NCBI GenBank assembly: GCA_032622095.1
Contig: CP136069.1
Location: 187,289,122 to 187,353,121, forward strand
DNA: 64,000 bases
Reading direction: 5' to 3'
Source: Siphonodentalium dalli
Taxonomy: Eukaryota > Mollusca > Scaphopoda > Gadilida > Siphonodentaliidae
Shown here: one piece after another, positions 1 to 12,137 of the stretch
Layout: every line of letters starts with the position of its first letter
Numbering within the stretch: the first letter of the stretch is position 1
Translations under genes and position numbers: made by a program
The notes under the pieces: model-generated
Database searches by the model: none
Told to the model about the DNA's origin: nothing
The model's input: only the letters and a program-made list of their open reading frames with translations

Positions 1-284
1 GGTGTCCTCGAGATCTTAGTCCAACCCACTAGATTGATTGATACATCTCAACATGTAAAACCCAATTATCATCTTTTATCGAACTAATGTGTTTATGATG
101 TTCATGTATCATATTATAACGTCTAATGTATACGAAGTTGTAAATAAATAAATACTTCGTAATTGGTGGAACGGATTAATCACGATAAACAGAATGACAA
201 TTGACAAGGTAAGCCAACGTATAACACTTTAAGCAAGAGCATTCTCTATTCCCAACAAATATCCACAGCATACATTAACCTGGG
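1..284. repeat. 284-bp direct repeat, copy 1
   Basis: This stretch is repeated, apparently without change, at 9771-10054 in the same orientation. Identity stops abruptly at position 284 after CCTGGG. Here the next base begins a truncated LINE; in the other copy different sequence follows. No coding potential is visible. The left edge coincides with the window edge, so the true repeat may be longer. Confidence 0.9.
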
Positions 285-868
285 AAATTTTTAGTGATCT
301 CGCGAATGATCTTTCGAAGTTGAAATCGGACCAGTTGATTATTCTTGGGGGGGATTTCAATGCTAGAACCGGAGGCAAACCGGATTTTGTTGCACACGAT
401 GACGACAGACACATTTTAGTGCATGACAACTATATGCTTGATTCCGTAAAAGAAAGGGCTAGTCTCGATAAAGTCTGCAATGATTTTGGGAAACAGCTCC
501 TCAGTATTTGTAAATCAAGTGGCCTAAGAATAGTCAACGGCAGAAAACTTGGCGATTCTCTAGGTAATTTAACCAGCTACCAATACAATGGAGCCAGCAT
601 AGTTGATTATGTAATAACAAATGAAAAGTATTTATACGATGTTACGTACTTTTGTGTAAAACCGCCAACAGAATTCTCAAACCACAGTCAGCTCTCGGTG
701 CATCTAAACTTTAAAGTATGCAAATTTGAAACACAAAAACTTAAATATAAATACACCCATCGAAGTGTCAAGGTGAAATGGTGCGATGATAGTTCTGATA
801 AAGCGAAAGGTTGTTTATACGAGCCACATATTCAAAAATGTCTGATGAATTTCAGACTGACTACCTAA
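285..868 (+). pseudogene. LINE A endonuclease domain (C-terminal part)
   Basis: The frame is open from 285 although the first methionine-like codon is later, as expected for a 5'-truncated copy. It shows the G-D-F-N-A-R motif of APE-type endonucleases near 350-367, an I-V-D-Y motif near 598-610 and an S-N-H-S-Q motif near 677-690, which aligns with the catalytic S-D-H region but has N in place of D. The N-terminal half of the domain is absent. The frame ends at a TAA (866-868), but the same frame continues into the linker and RT, so this is a nonsense mutation rather than the natural end. Confidence 0.88.
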
Positions 869-2215
869 CGGGAAAATCCTGAAGGCACCGAAAGCGCAAC
901 TCATCACCTAAGCGAAATATTCAAATGCATTAATCAAGCTTCGACAAAAGTTGTTAAAATAACACATAGGAAACGACAGCAACGAAAACGTATCTGGTTT
1001 GATCAACGTTGTAAAGATTTGAAAACAAGTATGGGAAATGTGGTTAGTCAAATGAAAAAGAATCCCCGGGATAAAACTCTACAATTAAAGTTTTTCAATG
1101 CAAAGAAATTATACAAATGAGAAACTAAACTGAAATCTAAATTATTTCGGTTACAAATGTCTGAAAAAATAGATAGGCTAGAAAGTAGCGACCCATCGGT
1201 GTATTGGGATATAATCAAAAGCTTACGAATGAACAAAGCACAAGAAAAATCTGTTGACCTTCACCCTGATGAAGCTGTTGATTTTTTCGACCAATTACTC
1301 TGTCGCGATACACCTGAAACAAATTTTCAATGTCTCGCCGAACGTCAGAGTGAATTACTGATAGATCTTAATAATAGTGACATAACTGCCACGGAAGTAC
1401 TTGAGGCATTAAGGCAATTGAAAAACAGGAAAGCGACAGGCTTAGATAATATTCCGAATGAGTTACTAAAGACAATAATTCCGTTGGTAATAGATGACGT
1501 GACAAGACTTTTCAACCATGTCTTGAAGTCAGGACATTATCCATTATGCTGGAGTCATTCATTCATCAAAACATTATATAAGAAAGGAAACAGACATGAT
1601 CCAATCAATTACAGGCCAATTGCCCTGAGTAGTAATGTTGGAAAACTGTTCAATAAAATTATTAACTCTAGAATCGACAACTTTTTAGAAACAAACAAAC
1701 TTATAAGCGATAATCAATTCGGATTTAGAAAAAATCGCAGTACAATCGACAGTGCGTTCGTCTTGCGTACGTTAGTGAATAAGAAAACAGAGCAGAAACG
1801 ACCTCTATATACTGCTTTTGTAGACTTCAAGAAAGCATTCGATTCCGTTGATAGATCTATTTTATTTACAAAACTTCAAGGTATTGGTGTTAACGGGTCG
1901 GTATTCTCGATTCTACAGTCCATTTATAAGTCGAGTTTTTATTCCGTTAAAACGTCAGCAGGATTTGGTCCCCCTTTGTTATCGAAAATAGGAGTACGGC
2001 AAGGATATTCGTTGCCGCCCACCCTTTTCAAAATATTCATTGACGATATTGGCAGACAATTCAATAACATGGGCCATCCGTCCTACATAATCAATCGCCC
2101 GATTAGTCACTTACTTTTTGCTGATGATCTCGTTTTACTGTCTGAAACAGCCGAGGGTTTGCAAAATTCTTTGAATGAATTGCAAAAATATACTTATAAT
2201 AATAATCTACGGTAA
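869..2215 (+). pseudogene. LINE A linker and reverse transcriptase
   Basis: Same frame as the endonuclease part, with one further in-frame TGA near 1118. The RT motifs appear in order: K-A-T-G-L-D-N-I-P (~1430-1460), N-Y-R-P-I-A-L (~1605-1630), F-G-F-R-K-N-R-S-T (~1718-1746), F-V-D-F-K-K-A-F-D-S-V (~1816-1850), G-V-R-Q-G-Y-S-L (~1990-2012) and the catalytic F-A-D-D (2117-2128). The residue after R-Q-G is normally Asp in this family and here is Tyr, another sign of decay. The open frame stops at TAA 2213-2215; reading one base earlier, from 2212, restores the expected sequence, so this is a frameshift, not the end of the protein. Confidence 0.93.
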
Positions 2216-3326
2216 ATTTAGACAAAACAAAATGCATGATATTTAAGCTAAATAAACGGAAGTTGCATATGGATAATAAGTTTTATATAAATGGTGAGTC
2301 GTTAGAAGTAGTTGAAGAATATAAATACTTGGGTCTCATTTTCAGTTTTGACGGTAAAATGGAGAGAGCTTGTGAACACTTGAGCGGGCGAGCTTCAAAG
2401 GCTATGTATTTCATCACGAATTCATTGAATTCACAGACAGAATTTTCTCTCAGTACTAAATGTAAATTGTTTGACAAATTAATAATGCCTATTCTGTTGT
2501 ATGGTTGCGAAATGTGGGCTGCTGAATTGAAATGTCCGTTTGAGCAGACACATTTAAAGTTCTGTAAAAATATACTACAACTCAATAGAAAATCGTCAAA
2601 TCATGCTTCGAGGGCTGAACTAGGTCGATACCCCATAGCAGTTAATGCCATCGGGAATATGTTCAAATATATAAATAAACTTCGTTTTGCACAACGGGAA
2701 ATATAATACATGATTCGTTCACAGAATCTCTATTATGTAATCTTCCAACGTGGGACACACATCTTGCAAAAAGAGGTATCAATATATCACAGTCTAATAA
2801 AACGATAGGATTCACCGACAAACTTATAATTGAGAGACTAAAATCAGAACATGCAAATAATTTCAAAAAAGATATATTCGATGACGACAAAAAGAATGGT
2901 GCTAATAAACTACGAACATATAGAACGTTCAAAGACAAATATGAAATAGAACCATACCTCAAACACGTCCGATCACCAACGGCAAGAGAAATGTTCACCG
3001 ACTGCGTGTTAGCAATCATATATTAGCTATAGAAAAAGGCCGACACACACAACCAAAGACGTTATTAAAAGACAGAATTTGTCTCTGTGTGATGGGAAAA
3101 AAGTTGAAACTGACAAACATTTCATAATGGAATGCAGTGCGTACACTGACCTCAGGAAAGAATTATTTGATGTTGCTAACACTAATAACATACACCTTAC
3201 AAACATGAACGATGATGATAAATTCATTTTTATAATGAAAAATGAAGACAAAGTAATTATGAATTCCGTGTGCAACATTATCCGGTTATTCTTCCAAAGG
3301 AGAACAAATATAAATATGGGGAAATG
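2212..3326 (+). pseudogene. LINE A post-RT region with Cys/His motif
   Basis: From 2212 the frame continues through the post-RT block (Y-K-Y-L-G-L near 2325-2340 and I-L-L-Y-G-C-E near 2490-2515) to about 2706. It then shifts near 2706-2709 and again inside the Cys/His motif near 3082-3092. The final piece carries C-L-C, an E-T-D-K-H-F and an M-E-C step, the C-x-C...H-x4-C knuckle that ends many LINE ORF2 proteins, followed by a short tail to the stop at 3325. All pieces are collinear and on the same strand. Confidence 0.85.
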
Positions 3327-3495
3327 AAAATTATGGGAAATTTATATTTCATTAAGAATCGTATGTAGGATATAGTTATAGGTTTGTTTACTGTTATATG
3401 CACATATATTATGTATTATGTTTAATTTACTTGTACTTGATGTTATTTGCAACTGCCTGTACTGGTGTATTGTAACAAACTATCTTATCTTATCT

Positions 3496-5570
3496 TATAT
3501 CAAAATGAGAGAATATGGTGATCCCATGAAAGTGGGATCACCATATCCTCTCATTTTGATATGTGATCCTAAAATAAAAACATATTTTTATTAACTAAAT
3601 AACGGAGATATTTGAAGAAGTGTTTTTGACGAAACGACGGACATATTTGAAGATGTGTTTTAAAGAGCGTCTTCAAGGGGTTTGAATATTGCTCAGGGTC
3701 GATTATGCCCATCATTAACTCAACTTGACAAAGACAATTTGAGATATCGCCATGGCTTGTTTTCCATGAGTCTATAGCTCCCTGTTACCGTCATGTTGAT
3801 TCGATCGTGGATGACTGGCATCCTTCATATAATCTGTTGACAATTTTGATATACATGTATATATCAAGGCTTGAATAGTTTTATTTGCCAAGTCATAATT
3901 TAACATGAAACAGGCGCAATATGTCATCACCTCCCGTGAGCTTGAATATGTCAATTTAACGGTCCGTGAACTTGTCGTTGAGTTATGACGACCACATTAT
4001 GTTTTGAGACGTTATTCGTGCAAGCATATAAGTATACGTTCCAAAACTTTGAAAACAGACGCTGAACAAAAAAATCAGAGAGCACCGGCTAATTGGTATA
4101 CCTTCGATACAGTAGGAAATATGTCGTCAATTTCAATGTCAATAATTATTGATAAAACGCCCACCGTTTGTACAAAAAATCATCATGTATCGATAAATCT
4201 AATGAATCCAAGTCTCCGCTATATTCTCATATTTCAGCAATAATTTCAAATTAGTTTTTGCATTGAAAATGAACTCAGTGACCTATTGGCGAGCGCGCAC
4301 TGAGTATACTGAACGTTGATTGGTTAAACCGGCATCACGCGTAAATTGTGTACCCCGAAGTCGCTTCGTAATTATTGTTAAATATAGGAATAGAGTGGTC
4401 ACTTGGATTCAAATATGCGATTGATTTGGAGATTTATCGATACATGAAGATTTTTTGTACAAATGGTGGGGTTTTTTTTATCGATAATTATTGACTTTGA
4501 AATGGACGATATATTTTCTCCTTATCGAGTCACCAATAAGCCAGTGCGCACTGTGATTTTTGTGTTCAGCGTCTGTTTTCAGATTTTTAAAACATTTTAT
4601 CCTAGAATTGTTTATTATTACTGGAAAATATAGCTTTTACTCGATCGATGGGCGTTTGAATTTTAAGAATCCGTTCAGGCGTTTGAGAAATATGGCCGTT
4701 AGAAGTGATGAGGTATCTGAAAAGTAAACTCCCTTGTTAATTATGTATTGCTTATCGATGCATCGTTTTAAACTGATATATATTTAAATTTATGTTTTAC
4801 TCGTTTTAACGACACGCCCCTGTGTTTGGATCGGCGACCGGATTGTCATTTCGTTATTATAGCTATACCTGCAAGTGGATTCTCGCAAGTTTCTTAGTAG
4901 AATCTGGACAAGGAATGTATACAACATTTGACTTGATAGTCCCTCGGTGCAATCCATGGCTTTGTCCGTCGGTTGCAATATGCCCTGTCACTAACTCGCG
5001 GCTATATTGGATCCACCAGGTCCGGTTCCGTTGTTTTACTTAGCTTTCCATATATAGAAGACATGAATAATTCAAATGCTCCATATATGGAAATGCTACT
5101 CCAAACCTTTGACATGTAGCACTCAAATTACGGAACCGGAACACGATGAATCTATGAAACCACGGAATCGGACCCGGTGTATCCAATATGGCCGCGAGTT
5201 AGTGACAGGGCGTATCTCAAAAGCATGCACTGTATTTGTCACCGCAACAGTAATTAATTGGTAACCGAAACTCATTACTGATGGTAATTATACCACCATC
5301 CCAAAAGATGGGGGGGGGTATACTGGATTACATGCGTACGTCTGTCCACCGGACCGTACGTCCGTCCGTGCGCCCGTCCACTCACATATCTCAACCATGG
5401 GTGATCGGATGTCAATGAAATTTGGTATGCAGGTAGGCACGTTGCTATGGGATTCCAAGGGGGGTGAGACCGTAAAATTACCAACTATATAGGAATTGGT
5501 CGAATAAAATTTCCAACTATGGTTTTGATCCATGTTTTATGTATTGAGTACACCGTGCATGCAGTACATT
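3496..5570. repeat. Left arm of large inverted repeat
   Basis: Reverse complement of 12138-13626 with high similarity over most of its length, and about 600 bp longer than its partner. It opens with a 64-bp hairpin (3498-3561) built on ATCAAAATGAGAG...CTCTCATTTTGAT; the same hairpin closes the right arm. Near 5286-5320 it contains a TATACC...GGGGGTATACTGGA hairpin resembling the start of the Helitron-like element at 52.0 kb. No convincing coding frame is present. Confidence 0.85.
4030..4590. repeat. Foldback element inside the left arm
   Basis: The block at about 4030-4220 is the reverse complement of about 4425-4590 (shared pieces include GATTTATCGATACATGA and ACAGACGCTGAACA). The spacer holds GCGCGCACTGAGTATACTG. 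The partner structure in the right arm lies at about 12620-13130. It looks like a non-autonomous foldback nested in the larger arms. Confidence 0.7.
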
Positions 5571-7350
5571 ATCTATATCTATATTTGCGAATGTCTGTCT
5601 GTCTGTATGTCTGTCTGTCTGTCTGTCTGTGTTCTATAGAAATTCACAGGGGACCATCTAGATGATGCCAAAGGGGTCTACTAGGAGCAGCTTTTTACGA
5701 GAAAGATAATGGTCGGGGTTAGAATTTTCTAAAGTGACGCCGTTGTTGTCAGGGGCATAAAAGGGGGGAGGGGCAGAACAAATATTTGTCGCCGATTGCC
5801 ACCAAACTTATATATAATCATCCCCATAATATGAGGAATGTAATAGCGTGGTTTAAATATGTCAAAAGTCGCGCCGTTCGCGTCAGGGATGCCCGGAAGG
5901 GTGAGGGGGGGGGGCAGATTTTTTGTTCTGTCGCCGATTGCCACGAAACTTACATATAATCATCCCCATGAAGAATCCAACGGTGTGGTTTAAATATGTC
6001 AAAAGTGGCGTCGTTCGAGTCAGGGGATGAACAGAAGGGGAGAGGGGCACCAAAATTGATAAAACTAATTTTAGCGCCGATTTCCACCAAATTGATATAT
6101 ATTCTTCTTCATGACACAAGGAATCTAATTGTCCGATTTAACAACGCCAAATTGTTGTTTTTGGATGAGAGATTGGGAGGGGGTGGGCACTAAATCTTAT
6201 AATAAGTCGCCGATTGCCACCACACTTATACAAAATCATCCCATGGTATGAGGAGTCTAATGGTGTGGCTTTTATCTGTCAAATGTGGCCTCATTCGAGT
6301 CAGGGTTGCATTGAAAGGGACAGGGGCACAATTTTTTTAGCGCCAATTTCCACCAAATTGATACACGTTCTTATCCATGATACGAGGAATCTAATCGTGA
6401 TTTAAAGACGCCATAGTGGTGCTGTTTGGGTGAGAGATGGAGAGGGGAGGGATTGGCACCAGATTTGATAAAAAAAATTGTTTAGTCGCCGATTATCACC
6501 AAACTTATAAACAATCATCTCCATGATATCAGGAGTGGGATCGTTTGGTTTAAGGATGTCACAAGTGGGGCCATTCGAGTCAGTGGTGTATAGAGATGAG
6601 AGGGACACAAAAAATTATATCTATATGTTTAGTGCCGATTTCCACCAGATTGATACATATTCTTCTCCGTGATACGAGGAATCTTATCGTGTGGTTTAGA
6701 TACACCAAATTGGTGCCCTATGGGTGAGAGATATGGGGACCTTAAATTTGATACGAATTTGTATACTCGCCAATGTTCACCAATTTCATATATATGCATC
6801 TCTAATCTCTAATGAGTCTTAGTGTGTGCAGATTGAGTCCGAAATAGGGACGGGAGGGTCACCAAAACTGATACAAAATATTTTTAGTACCAATTACCAT
6901 CAAATTCAGACACGTTCTTCTCAAATGATACAAGAAATAAAATCGTGCTGTCTGTCTGTCTGTGTGCGTTCTATATATAACTTCACGCGGTACAATCGTG
7001 ATGGCACCAAGGCGTTCTAAGATGGGTAACTTTTTACAAGGAAGATAATGGTGCGGGTTAAAATTTTCTAAAATGACGCTGTTGGTGCGAGGGGAAATTA
7101 AACAAATATGGTGAAATAGTTTTGTCGCTGATTTCCACCAAACGAATACATAATCACCTTCGCAATATGGCGTTGTTCGAGTCAGCGTTGCATCAATAAT
7201 TGATTTAATAAACCAAATTCCACCAAATTCATATACGTTTTTCTCTAATGATATACCATGAATTAAATCACATTTGGTGTCGTTTTCGTCACGGATGTCG
7301 AGCGGATATGCACTATCATTGATAAGATTGCTATTCGCCAATATCCACAT
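5571..7350. repeat. 1.78-kb tandem duplication, unit 1, built of a ~120-bp minisatellite
   Basis: This unit is repeated directly at 7351-9099. It begins ATCTATATCTATATTTGCG, followed by a GTCT microsatellite. Inside it are diverged ~115-130-bp subrepeats, each carrying a GCCGATTNCCACCAAACTTA step, an ATCATCCCCAT step, GTGTGGTTTAAATATGTC, CATTCGAGTCAGGG and GAGGGGCACC. A second GTCT run lies near 6947-6970. The short open frames across it are accidents of the repeat. Confidence 0.9.
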
Positions 7351-7371
7351 ATCTATATCTATATTTGCGAA

Positions 7372-7402
<31 letters not shown>

Positions 7403-9099
7403 GTTCTATAGAAATTCACAGGGGGCCATCTAGATGATGCCAAAGGGGTATACTAGGAGTAGCTTTTTACGAGAAAGATAATGGTCGGGGTTAGAATTTT
7501 CTAAAGTGACGCCGTTGTTGTCAGGGGCAGAAAAAGGGGAGGGGCAGAAAAAAAATTTGTCGCCGATTGCCTCCAAACTTATATATAATCATCCCCATAA
7601 TATGAGGAATCTAATGGCGTGGTTGAAATATGGCAAAAGTCGCGCCGTTCGCGTCAGGGGTGCCCGGAATGGTGGGGGGGGGTGGCAGATTTTTTTTCTG
7701 TCACCGATTGCCACGAAACTTACATAAGTGGCGTCGTTTGAGTCAGGGATGAACGGAAGGGGAGAGGGGCACCAAAATTGATAAAACTAATTTTAGCGCC
7801 GATTTCCACCAAATGGATATATATTCTTCTTCATGATACAAGGAATCTAATTGTGCGATTTAACAACGCCAAATTGTTGTTTTTGGATGAGAGATTGGGA
7901 GGGGGGTGGGCACTAAATTTGATAATAAGTCGCCGATTGCCACCACACTTATACAAAATCATCCCCATGGTATGAGGAGTCTAATGGTGTGGCCTTTATC
8001 TGTCAAGTGTGGCCTCATTCGAGTCAGGGTTGCATTGAAAGGGACAGGGGCACCAAAATTGATGCACAATTGTTTTAGCGCCAATTTCCACCAAATTGAT
8101 ACACGTTCTTATCCATGATACGAGGAATATAATCGTTATTTAAAGACGCCATAGTGGTGCTGTTTGGGTGAGAGATGGAGAGGGGAGGGATTGGCACCAA
8201 ATTTGAAGAAAAAAATTGTTAGTCGCCGATTATCACCAAACTTATAAACAATAATCTCCATGATATCATGAATGTAATCGTGTGGTTTAAGGATGTCACA
8301 AGTGGGGCCATTCGAGTCGAGTGGTGTATAGAGATGAGAGGACACAACAACATATATCTATATGTTTAGTGCCGATTTACACCAGATTGATACATATTCT
8401 TCTCCGTGATACGAGGAATCTTATCGTATGGTTTAGATACACCAAATTGGTGCCCTATGTGTGAGAGATATGGGGACCTTAAAGTTGATACGAATTTGTA
8501 TACTCGCCAATTTTCACCAATTTCACATATATGCCTCTCTAATCTCTAATGAGTCTTAGTATGTGCAGCTTGAGTCCGAAATAGGGACGGGAGGGTCACC
8601 AAAACTGATACAAAATATTTTTAGTACCAATTACCATCAAATTCAGACACGTTCTTCTCAAATGATACAATAAATAAAATCGTGCTGTCTGTCTGTCTTT
8701 TTGTCTGTCTGTGTGCGTTCTATATATAACTTCACGCGGTACAATCGAGATGGCACCAAGGCGTTCTAAGAGGGGTAACTTTTTACAAGGAAGATAATGG
8801 TGCGGGTTAAAATTTTCTAAAATGACGCTGTTGGTGGGAGGGGAAATTAAAAAAATATGGTGAAATAGTTTTGTCGCTGATTTCCACCAAACGAATACAT
8901 AATCACCTTCGCAATATGGCGTTGTTCGAGTCAGCGTTGCATCAATAATTGATTTAATAAACCAAATTCCACCAAATTCATACACGTTTTTCTCTAATGA
9001 TATACCATGAATTAAATCACATTTAGTGTCGTTTGCGTCACGGATGGCGAGCGGATATGCACTATCATTGATAAGATTGCTATTCGCCTATATCCACAT
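7351..9099. repeat. 1.78-kb tandem duplication, unit 2
   Basis: Nearly the same sequence as the preceding unit in the same orientation, with scattered substitutions and a ~47-bp deletion near 7722 where unit 1 has an extra ATAATCATCCCCAT...GTC segment. The junction lies in the shared TATCCACATATCTATATC sequence. The low divergence compared with the divergence between internal subrepeats shows the block duplication is much younger than the minisatellite. Confidence 0.9.
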
Positions 9100-9770
9100 A
9101 TAAGTTATATACAGTCACTAGGCCATCTCCATATCATTTTAATTAGTTGGGCGTTCACATTTCACAATCCCGACATATGGTGACCCACATAAGTCACTTG
9201 AACAATTATATCTTCTTAACAGTCATATTTATATGGGAATGGCAATCAAGGCATTCACACAATGAGCTAGCAAAAAGAGATAACTAGAAGAAGCATTAAA
9301 CGTATATTTATCATTCTATTGAAGAGATACATATATTCGTGCAAACTGAGATACCTCGAACCGTCAGAGGATTGCATATATATAATAACAAAATTTAGTC
9401 TGTTCCATTCAATACGGTTTCCACAAAAAGTTACAATTTGTCAAGAGATATGGAAGGCCTGTTCAAAAATAGTGGTCACAGTGTGCAGGCAAATATAGTT
9501 TCTTCTGATATACAAGAAAATGCAGTTAGTAGCACAAGACTTTTCAGGATCCTACCAATATTGACATATGACAAGGGTTTTAGAACAGACTCATCGACTG
9601 ACATAAACAACTCAAAATATCTCTCTGTGCCTGGCACATGTAGCTGATATATATGCGCAGCAACATTTCGGTTAAACTAAGAATATTTAGCCAATATATA
9701 GCACCATGAACAGAGGAGCATCTGGAAATTTCTTTGAAACATCTGTATCTTCATGGAGATATGATAGCCA
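9100..9770. other. Unassigned spacer
   Basis: I see no gene, hairpin or recognisable repeat here. A 69-codon frame at 9438-9647 has no recognisable motif and starts on a non-ATG codon. Confidence 0.5.
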
Positions 9771-10054
9771 GGTGTCCTCGAGATCTTAGTCCAACCCACT
9801 AGATTGATTGATACATCTCAACATGTAAAACCCAATTATCATCTTTTATCGAACTAATGTGTTTATGATGTTCATGTATCATATTATAACGTCTAATGTA
9901 TACGAAGTTGTAAATAAATAAATACTTCGTAATTGGTGGAACGGATTAATCACGATAAACAGAATGACAATTGACAAGGTAAGCCAACGTATAACACTTT
10001 AAGCAAGAGCATTCTCTATTCCCAACAAATATCCACAGCATACATTAACCTGGG
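9771..10054. repeat. 284-bp direct repeat, copy 2
   Basis: Matches 1-284 base for base as far as I can follow. It is followed by CAACGCCGGGTAACCCTGC and then the 345-bp inverted repeat. Confidence 0.9.
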
Positions 10055-10780
10055 CAACGCCGGGTAACCCTGCTAGTACATGATATTAATCAGAATATGG
10101 TTAAGGAACGAATATGAGTAACATGTATTCAAATTCCAACGAGTCACAAGTTATAACTCACACATTGTGAACAAGTATGCACGATGAATGCTTGTTATAT
10201 TGTTAAAGCTGTCATCAGAAAGATATGGAGGTTTGACATTACTAATAGACTAGTGACCATGAATCTATGATTGGTAAAACATACCAGTCTACATATCATT
10301 ACTGGAATGTATTTACTCAAATGACTGTGTATTAACATCAACAGGCATTTCTGTACAAACTACAATTACAACTGATACAATAACATTATGTCACATGGGC
10401 ATGAATCCACCACTGGCAGTAATGGGTCTGCAAAGCATATCAAAGAATGGGTATATAATGGGGTCAGGGTCCCAATCACATGCAGACACCAGCATCCTCG
10501 TGTTCCTGGCATAAATTTTGAGTTGGAGAGCAAGATCCCGGAGCGGCTTAAAAGATTTTGAAAAGAATTTGGAATGTACTGGTCGAAAGAGGGTAATTAA
10601 AACCAAAAGCCCTAAAATTTGTAATTTAAGGAAAAATGTAAAACTTTACAATTTCAAAGACCAAAGAAATAAAAGTTTGGAAAGTCAAAAGATGGATAGA
10701 ATCAATAGGATCATCCTCAGTTGCAAGTCGCTAACCTGTGCCATATTAAGCATATGAACACAAACTTTTCGGCCGTTAAA

Positions 10781-10959
10781 TACAGTTATCGCATTGTTTC
10801 GAGGTTGATACGAGGAATTGTCAGCCCGAGGAAGTCAATATTCACGAAGGCCGAGGTGAATATTGACTTCCAAGGGCTGACAATTCCTCTTGTCAACCAA
10901 GAAACAATGCGATAGCTGTTTTATTATATGAAACTCGCTTTGATTAGACAAGACGTTGT
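10781..10959. repeat. Interspersed palindromic repeat, copy 1
   Basis: A self-complementary unit: CGCATTGTTTC at the left pairs with GAAACAATGCG near 10903-10913, with GAGGAATTGTCAGCC pairing with GGCTGACAATTCCTC, around a centre near GAAGGCCGAGG. It recurs almost unchanged at 25952-26129, including the non-palindromic tail ending AGACAAGACGTTGT. Probably a MITE-like or foldback element. Confidence 0.85.
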
Positions 10960-11039
10960 GACGTTGAACGTCGCTGGGAAAACCTGATAAATTTTCAGGT
11001 CTGATAATAAGTTATGTGACGAACGAACAAATTACTTGA

Positions 11040-11335
11040 CAATTCTAACAAACGACGGACGGAAATCCAACATTTTTAGATAAAGAAAGAGGGATAACTC
11101 TTGAACAGAAAATGGGAACAACGTCAGTGAACCCTCTTTTGAAAGCCCTCCCGGTGCCAAACCTGCATACCAAATTTCATCGAGATCCGAGAACCCGTGG
11201 TTGAGATATATGAGCGGACGGACAGAAATCCAACATGTTAAGATAATCAAATGGGGATAACTCTTGAACGGAAATGTGAACAACGTCAATGAACCCTCCT
11301 TTGAAAGCCCTCGTGGTGACAAACCTGCACACAGG
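11040..11335. repeat. Two-unit direct repeat (~165 bp)
   Basis: The phrase CGGACRGAAATCCAACAT recurs about 162 bases apart, each time followed by GGGATAACTCTTGAAC and CCTTTGAAAGCCCTC. The phrase CATACCAAATTTCATCGAGA and the following GAGATATATGAGCGGAC resemble part of the arms at 5.4 and 12.3 kb, a low-complexity repeat theme shared across the region. Confidence 0.75.
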
Positions 11336-12137
11336 GACGTAGCAATAAGGGAGTGTGTGTCTCACCCTCCCCAAATAAGGACCATAATTTTCAATAGTTG
11401 AAAATTTCATGATTCAAATTCAAATAGTTTGAAATTAAAAGTAACAAGTAAATCGAATGATCTAACTGTTTCAATCAGAGTTCGCGATTTTCCGACTCCG
11501 AATTTGTGCCAGTTGTTTATTTTCTGACTCGGGATTGCAATTCTAAATACTCGTCAATCACGGAATTGTACAAATTGTTTTTTCCGACTCTGAATTCCGT
11601 CATTTTGATTTGCCGCTGACTCGTACGAATCTATACGTCGAATTTACCAAATAATCCAAACTTCCGTATTTCAATAAAGGAACTGTTTCAATTCTGAGTT
11701 ATTGAATGATATGTACGAGCTAATGATTAATTAAGGGAAAGCGTTTTTTTCTTCTGTTTTTACAATTTTTACCCTTTTACTACTGCCACTATACTGCCAG
11801 TGGTGGATTCATGCCCATGTGACATAATGTTATTGTATCAGTTGTAATTGTAGTTTGTACAGAAATGCCTGTTGATGTTAATACACAGTCATTTGAGTAA
11901 ATAAATTCCAGTAATGATGTGTAGACTGGTATGTTTTACCAATCATAGATTCATGGTCACTAGTCTATTAGTAATGTCAAACCTCCATATCTTTCTGATG
12001 ACAGCTTTAACAATATAACAAGCATTCATCGTGCATACTTGTTCCCAATGTGTGAGTTATAACTTGTGACTCCTTGGAATTTGAATACATGTAACTCATA
12101 TTCGTTCCTTAACCATATTCTGATTAATATCATGTAT

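Larger units (their letters stand above)
285..3497 (+). mobile_element. LINE A: 5'-truncated, decayed non-LTR retrotransposon
   Basis: A non-LTR retrotransposon that starts inside its APE-type endonuclease domain, runs through reverse transcriptase and a Cys/His C-terminal motif, and ends in a short TATCT-type microsatellite tail at about 3480-3497. The order EN, linker, RT, thumb, C-x-C...H-x4-C is typical of APE-type LINEs of the Jockey/CR1/I groups; I do not assign a clade. It carries two nonsense codons and at least three frameshifts, so it is dead. Its 5' junction abuts the 284-bp repeat exactly and its 3' junction abuts the inverted arm starting near 3496. Confidence 0.92.
10077..12136. 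repeat. 345-bp inverted pair with ~1.37-kb centre
   Basis: Arms at 10077-10421 and 11792-12136 are reverse complements of the same length, from TACATGATATTAATCAG to CACTGGCAGTA. The centre (10422-11791) contains the palindromic repeat at 10781-10959 and the two-unit repeat at 11040-11335. The right arm directly joins the right arm of the larger inverted repeat at 12138. It may be a non-autonomous element with long terminal inverted repeats, but I see no target duplication. Confidence 0.8.

Noticed and set aside
6859-8985. Minus-strand frames of 129-194 codons in the tandem block
   Set aside because: Both copies arise from the same duplicated non-coding repeat; length follows from repetition and the GTCT run.
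10391-10606. 71-codon minus-strand frame as a host exon
   Set aside because: It overlaps the 345-bp inverted repeat arm and shows no motif or splice sites.
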